From Nitrospiraceae bacterium (GTDB lineage: Bacteria > Nitrospirota > Nitrospiria > Nitrospirales > Nitrospiraceae): 5,532 nucleotides of DNA. This document shows, one piece after another, positions 1-4,895 of the stretch (its first letter is position 1; every line of letters starts with the position of its first letter). The notes under the pieces were generated by a model that had not been told where the DNA came from, did no database searches, and saw only the letters and a program-made list of their open reading frames with translations. The stretch spans positions 1-5,532 of the forward strand of contig JAICXS010000162.1 in the NCBI GenBank assembly GCA_025934615.1, written 5' to 3'. Both the position numbers and the translations under genes were made by a program.

Positions 1-9
1 AGACCTGTA

Positions 10-80
10 TATTGAGTTACAGCGACAGGCGAGTAAGTGAGTAATTGTGTCATTAAGTCACTGGAAAGCGACCAATTACT
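10..80. repeat. Degenerate AT-rich 8-bp tandem repeat, non-coding
   Basis: Positions 31-62 read as four consecutive imperfect octamers: gagtaagt, gagtaatt, gtgtcatt, aagtcact. Flanking blocks tattgag (10-16) and gaccaattact (70-80) recur in the same order around 4797-4850, so this looks like one copy of a dispersed, degenerate intergenic repeat. It lies just beyond the stop codon of the leftward gene. No open reading frame of note and no convincing terminator is seen here. The function is unknown; repeat status is seen directly, dispersal beyond this window is inferred. Confidence 0.5.
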
Positions 81-113
81 GGCTGACTTAGCTAGTCAAT
101 CGCGTTGGAGGAA

Positions 114-752
114 TTATTCGGAGACAGAGATCCCGGACATCTCTTCAGGGAGCATGACGGTCAGCGCGTAAGGCGCACTGGAATCCTTGTGTGCAATCGC
201 CACCAAGGTGCAGACTTGCGGTTGCGTCTCGGGGGGAAGAGCAAGGAGCGCGGGGAATTTGATCCAGGGAGCCGTGATCTCCGCCTGCTCGACGTGGAGT
301 CGGAGCGCAAGCAGTACATCCCGAACCCGTGTGTGACATTCTTTATCGGCAAGCTGATGAGAGGCCGTAATGCCCAGTTCCCACAGCGGTTTGCTGATGC
401 CGACTGACAGGTTCAAGCCGACCTGCTCGGCAATCTGTGTGACATCGACGAGCACGCCCGCCTCGATCGCCTCCTGCCGATTGAGAAGCTGCGCCGGCTT
501 TTGCTCTTGAGATTCATATACCGTCAACGCTCGACTCGTGACAGGTTCCGTCTCCGGTAAAGAGACTGATGCCGCTGAATCCTCATTGTGCTCCGAGGCA
601 AGAGACTGAGACGGCTCCTTCATCTGACAGGCCGTGATAATCCCTGCATAAACCTCCCGGGCAGCGGCCGACCAAGACGGATTAGGAGGAAGCCCGCGAA
701 AAGCCGCTTCTGCCGCTTTCTTCTCGTCGTATGTCAGTTCTCGGGTCGCCAT
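114..752 (-). CDS. DUF6573-like hypothetical protein with extra N-terminal module
   Basis: This is a 212-residue soluble protein with no signal peptide or membrane segment. Residues 1-43 form a short helical-looking module (AAEAAFRGLP, then WSAAAREVY) that I associate with Nitrospira proteins. Residues about 44-85 are a low-complexity linker rich in Ser, Glu and Ala. Residues about 89-205 resemble DUF6573: EAIEAGVLVDVT at about 94-105, a central RVRDVLLALR, and a C-terminal ALTVMLPEE after a short DSSAPY turn. That family is of unknown function; I recall it mainly from plasmid, phage and accessory contexts, so a role is not assigned. The start at ATG 752 was chosen because a good promoter ends 7 bp upstream, giving a leaderless mRNA. 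An in-frame TTG at 758, 9 bp after AGGGAG, is the alternative (214 residues), but its ribosome site would lie inside the promoter. The gene is transcribed away from trxB. That it is a gene is fairly sure; the family assignment is from memory. Confidence 0.75.
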   Translation of the reverse strand: MATRELTYDEKKAAEAAFRGLPPNPSWSAAAREVYAGIITACQMKEPSQSLASEHNEDSAASVSLPETEPVTSRALTVYESQEQKPAQLLNRQEAIEAGVLVDVTQIAEQVGLNLSVGISKPLWELGITASHQLADKECHTRVRDVLLALRLHVEQAEITAPWIKFPALLALPPETQPQVCTLVAIAHKDSSAPYALTVMLPEEMSGISVSE

Positions 753-758
753 GTTCAA

Positions 759-786
759 AAGATAACGCTCCCTGCCGCCTTGTCAA
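759..786 (-). promoter_or_regulatory. Sigma70-type promoter for the leftward gene (leaderless start)
   Basis: On the minus strand a perfect -35 TTGACA (786-781), a 16-bp spacer and a -10 TATCTT (764-759, 4 of 6) are followed 7 bp later by ATG at 752. The predicted transcription start therefore falls on the start codon itself, which implies a leaderless mRNA. The sequence match is direct; promoter activity is inferred. Confidence 0.6.
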
Positions 787-799
787 GGGATCTATTTGC

Positions 800-825
800 C
801 TAGCCCGATAAACGAACCCGGCTAG
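800..825. other. Short inverted repeat in the divergent promoter region
   Basis: CTAGCC (800-805) and GGCTAG (820-825) form a perfect 6-bp inverted repeat with 14 bp between arms, just upstream of the leftward promoter. Arm length and spacing would suit a dimeric regulator site, but a 6-bp repeat is common by chance and no regulator gene is adjacent. No T-tract follows on either strand, so it is not a terminator. Confidence 0.2.
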
Positions 826-895
826 AGCGCCAATCCTCTTCTCCGCGGCCTTTTTAACGGGGTTTTCATGAATCGTCCGGCTCGGCCGTCTCGTC

Positions 896-925
896 GTGCA
901 ACCGCATGAGGCCCTGTGGTAAATT
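896..925 (+). promoter_or_regulatory. Extended -10 promoter for trxB (near-leaderless)
   Basis: An extended -10 element TGG TAAATT (917-925) has a poor -35 match, GTGCAA (896-901), 18 bp upstream. Transcription would start at about 932-933, at the ATG chosen for trxB. No Shine-Dalgarno sequence lies between the promoter and the ATG, which fits initiation on a leaderless transcript. The element is seen directly; its use is inferred. Confidence 0.45.
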
Positions 926-932
926 CCACCCT

Positions 933-1850
933 ATGCAGAATGTCGTGATCATCGGATCCGGTCCCGCCGGACTGACGGCTGCCATCTATACGGCTCGCGC
1001 CAACCTCAAGCCGGTGCTCATTCAAGGCGCGCATGCAGGCGGTCAATTAACGTTGACCACCGAAGTGGAAAATTATCCAGGCTTTCGCCATGCCATTCTC
1101 GGACCCGATCTCATCACAGAGATGCGGGCGCAAGCTGAACGGTTCGGCACGGAATTTATTGCCGGCGATGTAACATCCGTCGATCTGAAGACCCTTCCCC
1201 TTCATGTCACCGTCGAGGGCGAACAGACGATCGACACGAAGACGTTAATTATCGCCACCGGCGCGTCGGCAATCTGGCTCGGCGTCCCAGGCGAAACCGT
1301 ATTAATGGGGCACGGGGTATCGAGCTGCGCCACGTGCGATGGATTTTTTTTCCGAGGCCAGGAATTAGTGGTGGTCGGGGGCGGCGATACTGCCATGGAG
1401 GAAGCCAATTTCCTGACGAGATTTGCCAGTAAGGTCTCCGTCGTCCATCGTCGCGATAAGCTTCGCGCCTCCAAGATTATGCAAGACCGCGCGTTCAAGA
1501 ACGAAAAAATCGCGTTCGTGTGGAACTCCGTCGTGGAAGAGATCCTTGGGAAGGGCGTCGTCACCGGCGTTCGCTTGCGCAATATCGTGACCGGTCACAT
1601 ATCGGAACTGAAATGCGCCGGCGTTTTTGTCGCCATAGGCCACAGCCCGAATACGCGTCTCTTTGAAGGGCAAGTCGAGATGGATGGACGCGGATATATC
1701 GTGACGAAGCACGGCATGGCGACGAATGTGCCGGGTGTCTATGCGGCGGGAGACGTGCAAGACATCCACTACCGGCAAGCGATTACGGCGGCAGGATCGG
1801 GGTGCATGGCAGCCATGGATGCAGAGCGGTATCTTGAGGGATTGGGGTGA
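933..1850 (+). CDS. trxB: Thioredoxin reductase (NADPH)
   Basis: This flavoenzyme passes electrons from NADPH through FAD and a redox disulfide to oxidised thioredoxin in the cytoplasm. The 305-residue product has the full family architecture. An FAD-binding GSGPAG lies at residues 8-13, and the catalytic disulfide is C132-A-T-C135, followed by DG. The NADPH-binding GGGDTA is at 149-154, HRRDKLRA at 172-179 carries the arginines expected for the 2'-phosphate of NADPH, and the second FAD motif GDVQD is at 273-277. It is slightly shorter than E. coli TrxB (about 320) but complete. An ATG at 906 would add nine residues (MRPCGKFHP) upstream of the usual start; I prefer ATG 933 because the FAD fold begins at once and the extended -10 promoter sits just upstream. 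The TGA stop overlaps the first two bases of the palindromic element that follows. The identification is secure; which thioredoxin it serves is not visible here. Confidence 0.96.
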   Translation: MQNVVIIGSGPAGLTAAIYTARANLKPVLIQGAHAGGQLTLTTEVENYPGFRHAILGPDLITEMRAQAERFGTEFIAGDVTSVDLKTLPLHVTVEGEQTIDTKTLIIATGASAIWLGVPGETVLMGHGVSSCATCDGFFFRGQELVVVGGGDTAMEEANFLTRFASKVSVVHRRDKLRASKIMQDRAFKNEKIAFVWNSVVEEILGKGVVTGVRLRNIVTGHISELKCAGVFVAIGHSPNTRLFEGQVEMDGRGYIVTKHGMATNVPGVYAAGDVQDIHYRQAITAAGSGCMAAMDAERYLEGLG

Positions 1851-2013
1851 TGCTGAAAAAGATCCCCAACTGCGTTCTCGCCCCTGAAGCATCCTTCAAC
1901 GTAGCCCAAAGGCTACGCCTCCCGTTGTTCGTCGGCTGCGGCCTTGCTCGGGAAAGGGCGCGTCTTGGCGCGCTTGGGGCGGGCGGGTGAAATAGGCGAC
2001 CTTTTTGAGCATC
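1849..2013. repeat. About 165-bp MITE-like element with terminal inverted repeats
   Basis: The left end gatgctgaaaaagatc (1849-1864) is the reverse complement of the right end gacctttttgagcatc (1998-2013) except at two positions, a 14 of 16 match. Allowing one indel, the symmetry continues outward (attg-ggg on the left, cccctcaat on the right), into the last codons of trxB. Inside are a perfect 7-bp hairpin at 1900-1917 and a smaller GC-rich hairpin, GCGCG (1958-1962) with CGCGC (1969-1973). No reading frame in it looks coding and no target-site duplication is clear. It resembles the small non-autonomous palindromic repeats spread between genes in Nitrospira-like genomes, as I recall them. 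As RNA it could fold into a long-range stem and may end trxB transcription or protect its 3' end. Terminal repeats are seen; mobility is inferred. Confidence 0.6.
1900..1917 (+). other. Perfect hairpin inside the trxB-thiI element
   Basis: CGTAGCC (1900-1906), loop CAAA, GGCTACG (1911-1917) form a perfect 7-bp stem. It lies near the middle of the left half of the palindromic element. The following bases are cctcccgtt, with no T-tract, so by itself it is not an intrinsic terminator. Confidence 0.55.
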
Positions 2014-2046
2014 CCCCTCAATCCTATTCCTAGCATCAGAAGAACC

Positions 2047-3231
2047 ATGCGGTGCGTAATTATTCATTATCATGAGGTGGCGCTGAAAGGACGCAATCGG
2101 TCGTTCTTTGAACAACGGCTGGTGCACAACCTGCGCATGGCCGTCCGCGATGTGGGCGGGAAGCAGGTCGATGCCTTACAAGGGCGTATCCGGGTTATGT
2201 TGTCGCCGGACGCTTCATGGCCGCTCGTGCGAGATCGCATTGCACGGGTCTTCGGTATCGCGAATTTCTCGCTGGCGCAATCGGCTCCATTCGGCGACGA
2301 CACGCCCCACCTGCTCGATCCATTGAAACACGCCATCGGGGCGGCCATCTCAAATCTGGCCTTCAATACCTTTCGTGTGTCCGCCAAACGATCGGACAAA
2401 CGCTTTCCGTTGACCTCGATGGATGTCGAGCGTGAGATCGGCGCGCATGTGTGCGAGGTCACCGGCAAGTCGGTCAATCTCCGCCATCCCGACTTAACCG
2501 TCCATATCGAGACGCTGATCAAAGACGCCTATTATTTTATGGGACGGGAAGAGGGTCCCGGCGGGCTGCCCGTCGGGACGAGCGGAACAGTGGCATGCCT
2601 GCTATCAGGCGGCATCGATTCTCCGGTAGCGGCGTTTCGCCTCATGAAACGCGGGTGCACCGCCATCTTCATTCATTTCCACGGCCGTCCCTATGTCTCT
2701 CGGGCCTCGGAAGAAAAAGTTCGTGAGCTCGCTGCCCTGCTGACCCGCTATCAATTCCAGTCGCGTTTATACTTGGTACCTTTCGGAGACATTCAGCGAC
2801 AAATTGTAGTGGAAGCGCCTTCCGCGTTCAGGATCGTGCTTTACCGACGCATGATGATCCGGATCGCCGAAGAGTTGGCAAGGCGTGAGCGCTGCTGGGC
2901 GCTTGTCACGGGTGATAGTCTAGGGCAAGTCGCCTCTCAAACCGCGGAGAATCTCAGCGTCGTCGAGGAAGCCGCGGGCCTGCCCCTCCTTCGCCCGCTG
3001 ATTGGAATGGATAAGGTTGAGATTACCGAGCAGGCGCAACGCATCGGCACCTTCGAAACGTCGATTGAGCCCGATCAAGACTGCTGTCGTCTCTTTGTCC
3101 CGCCCCATCCCAGCACGAGAACCGATATCGATCCTATTCGAAAAATCGAACATGGCTTCGATCTGATCGCTTTGGTCAAACAAGGACTCGATGCCGCGGA
3201 ACTGGTCGACCTCGCATTTCCCACTTCGTAA
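2047..3231 (+). CDS. thiI: tRNA 4-thiouridine synthase ThiI, short form
   Basis: ThiI adenylates U8 of tRNA and transfers sulfur to make 4-thiouridine; in many bacteria it also feeds sulfur to the thiamine thiazole. The 394-residue product starts with MRCVIIHYHEVALKG, typical of the family. It continues through the N-terminal and THUMP region (to about residue 165), which binds tRNA, and has the PP-loop signature SGGIDS at 187-192 for ATP. A later TGDSLGQVASQT (288-299) and DCCRLFVPP (345-353) are also family motifs. One of C346/C347 is probably the catalytic cysteine equivalent to E. coli Cys344. It lacks the C-terminal rhodanese domain of E. coli ThiI (482 residues) and matches the length of the Bacillus-type enzyme (about 400), so sulfur should come from a separate cysteine desulfurase, not seen here. 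ATG 2047 is chosen over an in-frame TTG at 2005, which lies inside the repeat element. The ribosome site is weak (agaaga). The identification is secure; a role in thiamine synthesis is unproven. Confidence 0.94.
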   Translation: MRCVIIHYHEVALKGRNRSFFEQRLVHNLRMAVRDVGGKQVDALQGRIRVMLSPDASWPLVRDRIARVFGIANFSLAQSAPFGDDTPHLLDPLKHAIGAAISNLAFNTFRVSAKRSDKRFPLTSMDVEREIGAHVCEVTGKSVNLRHPDLTVHIETLIKDAYYFMGREEGPGGLPVGTSGTVACLLSGGIDSPVAAFRLMKRGCTAIFIHFHGRPYVSRASEEKVRELAALLTRYQFQSRLYLVPFGDIQRQIVVEAPSAFRIVLYRRMMIRIAEELARRERCWALVTGDSLGQVASQTAENLSVVEEAAGLPLLRPLIGMDKVEITEQAQRIGTFETSIEPDQDCCRLFVPPHPSTRTDIDPIRKIEHGFDLIALVKQGLDAAELVDLAFPTS

Positions 3232-3235
3232 AGGG

Positions 3236-3317
3236 TGCTACGCTTCCTTCTTCATCCTAAAGCACGCCACCCGAGGCTGGAAATACGGCTTGACCCATCT
3301 CAATACTGAGCGTAGCA
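3236..3317. repeat. 9-bp perfect inverted repeat downstream of thiI
   Basis: TGCTACGCT (3236-3244) is the exact reverse complement of AGCGTAGCA (3309-3317), with 64 bp between. The left arm starts 5 bp after the thiI stop and the right arm overlaps the -10 element of a candidate promoter. No T-tract follows the right arm, so a terminator is unlikely. It may be a long-loop RNA structure, a pair of protein-binding sites, or chance. The spacer of 281 bp from 3232 to 3512 holds no convincing gene. Confidence 0.35.
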
Positions 3318-3318
3318 T
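3290..3318 (+). promoter_or_regulatory. Candidate sigma70 promoter upstream of the orphan gene pair
   Basis: TTGACC (3290-3295, 5 of 6) and TAGCAT (3313-3318, 4 of 6) are separated by exactly 17 bp. Transcription would begin near 3325, leaving a leader of about 190 nt before ATG 3513. A second possible -10, TACAAT (3496-3501, 5 of 6) but with no good -35, lies much closer to that ATG. Either could drive the 3513 and 3904 genes. Confidence 0.35.
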
Positions 3319-3502
3319 GGTGTATGGCGTTTTGAGCCTTGCTGGCTATTCTATTCGTCGCGGACTCCTTTCCCTCTCGCGCGATTGATTCTTCAGTCTC
3401 CAGAGCTCTCAAGCCCGTCACACCGAAGCTGACGTCAGAAAGCTGTACGAACAATAGGATTCGAACCACGCTGCCGCCACACCCATCATCTAACGTACAA
3501 TC

Positions 3503-3506
3503 GAGG
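3503..3506 (+). promoter_or_regulatory. Shine-Dalgarno site fixing the start at 3513
   Basis: GAGG (in tcgaggt) ends 6 bp before ATG 3513, ideal spacing. It supports that ATG over the in-frame TTG at 3339, which would add 58 poorly convincing residues and has no ribosome site. Confidence 0.55.
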
Positions 3507-3512
3507 TTTATT

Positions 3513-3860
3513 ATGTTTCATGAAGAGAAATCCAAAGGACCGACCTCTGAGAAACCGTGGACGAGAATCCCCGATGGGACAAAGGTCCGGCACACCAGTG
3601 ACGGCCATGATGGCTGCGATGGCTTTATCGATGGACTGACGGAGATTATTAATGGTCCCAAACGCAATCCCGACGGAAAAACCCTCTACCGCCTGAATGT
3701 CGGCACGCCACAGCGGACGCTGGCCGCGGAAGCCGACTTGTTGATCCTGCTGGACCAAGAAGGCCTGGTCCAGGTGTCGGGCAAGAGCGTGCTGGAATAC
3801 CGCCGGTCCGTGACTAAGCAACTGCACCATACGTTCGACGATAGCCGGTTTGCGAAGTGA
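3513..3860 (+). CDS. Small hypothetical protein, possible SH3-like barrel
   Basis: I do not recognise this 115-residue protein as a named family. It has no signal peptide or membrane segment and is predicted to be cytoplasmic. After a charged, probably disordered start (1-16), residues about 19-80 alternate short strands and turns: IPDGTKVRHTSDG, then GFIDGLTEII, then GKTLYRLNV, and a short AAEADLLILL stretch. This 'DGTKVRH...G.I.GLTEI' layout is like the SH3-type or KOW-type small barrels that sit on nucleic acid or protein partners, but that is inference from pattern only. The C-terminal 35 residues are polar and probably helical (VLEYRRSVTKQLHH). The start is set by a good Shine-Dalgarno site 6 bp upstream. 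The next gene follows after 43 bp in the same direction, so the two are probably co-transcribed. Codon use looks normal for the window. That it is a real gene is likely; its function is unknown. Confidence 0.7.
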   Translation: MFHEEKSKGPTSEKPWTRIPDGTKVRHTSDGHDGCDGFIDGLTEIINGPKRNPDGKTLYRLNVGTPQRTLAAEADLLILLDQEGLVQVSGKSVLEYRRSVTKQLHHTFDDSRFAK

Positions 3861-3903
3861 GGCAGACAAAACGATTCGTCCCCATACCCATGGAACCGCA
3901 TTT

Positions 3904-4206
3904 ATGGCGAAGTTGAATATCGACCCCGTCTTGACCTTTCAAGATGGCTCGCGGCTGCTGGTCAGTACGAAATATATCGGGGATGCCAACTTCAAATGCG
4001 AATTATACGTCTCGGCCCACCACTGTGATGAGAACACACTGGAGCTCCGTATCGTCTCACCCTATGCGATTGAAGCCGCTACCTGCCGTGAAGCGCAGGA
4101 AAAAGCCTATTCCCATGCGCTGCGTCTGTATCCGAATGCGACGGTCGACATGAAAAAGCCTCCCTATTTGATCTGGCAAGGACCCGCTATTTCGCTTGAG
4201 CGGTAA
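3904..4206 (+). CDS. Small hypothetical protein, cytoplasmic orphan
   Basis: This 100-residue protein is not one I can name. It has no signal peptide or transmembrane segment. The pattern suggests a small alpha/beta fold: strands around residues 9-50 (LTFQDGSRLLVSTKYIG, then FKCELYVSAHH, then LELRIVSP), one amphipathic helix at about 58-75 (AATCREAQEKAYSHALRLYP), and a last strand near PPYLIWQG (86-93). Cysteines are at 32, 41 and 61, too few and too scattered for an obvious metal site. The start at ATG 3904 follows a weak GGAA 8 bp upstream. An in-frame TTG at 3850 would overlap the preceding gene and is less likely. The 43-bp gap to that gene suggests a two-gene unit. No terminator is evident after the stop; the 182 bp to the next start hold only that gene's promoter-like sequence. 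It is a likely real gene of unknown function. Confidence 0.7.
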   Translation: MAKLNIDPVLTFQDGSRLLVSTKYIGDANFKCELYVSAHHCDENTLELRIVSPYAIEAATCREAQEKAYSHALRLYPNATVDMKKPPYLIWQGPAISLER

Positions 4207-4330
4207 CTCAACGAGCAGGCCTTTCAAGACTCTCCCCCTCTTCTTCGATCGCACCAGTCCAGAAGATGGCCATGCTCACCGCCGTCTAGTGTTGACGCGG
4301 CAAAAGACAGTCGATGCGTGAGAGTCAGTA

Positions 4331-4339
4331 TGCTACGAT
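4331..4339 (+). promoter_or_regulatory. Extended -10 element upstream of the secreted-protein gene
   Basis: TGC TACGAT matches an extended -10 (TGn plus 4 of 6). A poor -35 candidate, TCGATG (4311-4316), lies 17 bp upstream. The predicted start near 4346 gives a leader of about 43 nt before ATG 4389. It would separate this gene's transcription from the orphan pair. Confidence 0.35.
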
Positions 4340-4376
4340 GCATGCCTTGCGCATGGTCGTGTCGTGTGTTCTGCAT

Positions 4377-4383
4377 GGGGTGG
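4377..4383 (+). promoter_or_regulatory. Ribosome binding site deciding the start at 4389
   Basis: GGGGTGG ends 5 bp before ATG 4389. It supports this start over the in-frame ATGs at 4314, 4338 and 4353, which would place 12 to 25 residues in front of an otherwise standard signal peptide. Confidence 0.5.
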
Positions 4384-4388
4384 AACCA

Positions 4389-4778
4389 ATGAAGGTCTGG
4401 GTATTCATTTCGGCCGGGATCGTCGCCTTGTGCGTGCTGAGCATAGCCGCCGCACAGCCCCTTCACACTTCGTCGGCCACAACGGAAACCACGTGCAACT
4501 TTGGAATGGCGAAGAATGAGAAGGGTCAAAGCTGCCGGATCCCGATCCCTTCCGGTTGCGTGGTGGCCAACTTCCCCGGCACGACAAAGCCATGGACGAA
4601 TATTTCAAAAGGCGGGTTGACCACGTGCCGCTTCAATGACAAAGAAACCGACTGGAAAACACGTATCACTGGGACGTGCAGCAAGTGCACAACCCCTCAT
4701 TGCTCGGCGCGATTTGCAGTCGTATTCGATTGTTCAGCCACGCTTCCCCCTCCGACCACGCAGGTGCCTGGCCCCTGA
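4389..4778 (+). CDS. Small secreted cysteine-rich protein, unknown function
   Basis: The 129-residue product begins with a classic Sec signal peptide: MK, a hydrophobic core to about residue 20, and a likely cleavage after AAA at 20-22 (signal peptidase I type; Cys15 lies within the core and does not form a lipobox). The mature part of about 107 residues has eight cysteines, at 36, 49, 57, 80, 97, 100, 105 and 115, including a CSKC motif. An even number in an exported protein suggests up to four disulfides. The end is Pro- and Thr-rich (LPPPTTQVPGP). Other features are IPIPSGC and WKTRITGTC. I know no domain name for it; it resembles small secreted proteins I associate with Nitrospira, but this is memory only. 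The location is periplasmic or extracellular. It has its own promoter-like element and a good ribosome site. It could be a structural, binding or toxin-like protein; nothing here decides. Confidence 0.72.
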   Translation: MKVWVFISAGIVALCVLSIAAAQPLHTSSATTETTCNFGMAKNEKGQSCRIPIPSGCVVANFPGTTKPWTNISKGGLTTCRFNDKETDWKTRITGTCSKCTTPHCSARFAVVFDCSATLPPPTTQVPGP

Positions 4779-4796
4779 CCCGGGACATTGCGAACT

Positions 4797-4850
4797 TATT
4801 GAGCAAGTGGAGTAAATGAAGTAATGATGTGAAATAGACCGTCAATTACT
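4797..4850. repeat. Second copy of the degenerate AT-rich repeat
   Basis: The blocks tattgag (4797-4803), gagtaaatgaagtaat (4810-4825) and gacc-gt-caattact (4837-4850) repeat, in order, those at 10-16, 31-45 and 70-80. The units gagcaagtg, gagtaaatg and aagtaatga read as imperfect 8-9-bp tandem copies. It fills the gap between the secreted-protein gene and queG. Confidence 0.4.
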
Positions 4851-4864
4851 CATTTATTTCTTTT
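4813..4864 (+). terminator. AT-rich stem-loop with T-tract, possible terminator
   Basis: TAAATGA-A-GTAAT-GA (4813-4827) pairs with TC-A-ATTAC-TCATTTA (4842-4856), giving 14 pairs with two single-base bulges and a 14-nt loop. TTTCTTTT follows at 4857-4864. The position, about 35 bp after the stop at 4778 and before queG, suits an intrinsic terminator. The stem has very few G-C pairs, so it would be weak. Confidence 0.3.
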
Positions 4865-4895
4865 ACCCAATTATTTGCCATGGCAATTCACAACC

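Noticed and set aside
84..98. Small hairpin TGACT-tagct-AGTCA after the leftward gene stop
   Set aside because: Stem is only 5 bp and is not followed by a T-tract on the minus strand, so it is not called a terminator.
105..407. Plus-strand open frame of 100 codons at the left end, preceded by gcgttggagg
   Set aside because: It lies wholly opposite the leftward gene, has low-complexity Arg/Gly composition and no recognisable domain, while the minus-strand product shows a conserved-family pattern.
868..909. A 13-codon arginine-rich open frame whose TGA overlaps the ATG at 906
   Set aside because: Too short, with only a weak GGGG upstream, and the favoured trxB start is 933 with its promoter overlapping this stretch. 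A leader peptide is not supported.
1365..1892. Long antisense open frame (175 codons) opposite trxB
   Set aside because: It is a shadow of a secure coding gene; its product has no recognisable motif and the plus strand carries all TrxB signatures.
2005..2046. Upstream TTG start for thiI adding 14 residues
   Set aside because: The start lies in the right end of the palindromic element, has no ribosome site, and the family N-terminus begins at ATG 2047.
3257..3469. Minus-strand 70-codon open frame in the thiI-orphan spacer
   Set aside because: No ribosome site, no recognised motif, and the plus-strand promoter-like sequence lies within it.
3452..3480. tRNA T-arm-like ggttcgaatcc on the minus strand
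   Set aside because: Only two base pairs of the T-stem form, no acceptor stem or CCA follows, and no D-arm or anticodon arm is found upstream. At most it is a chance match or an old tRNA remnant.
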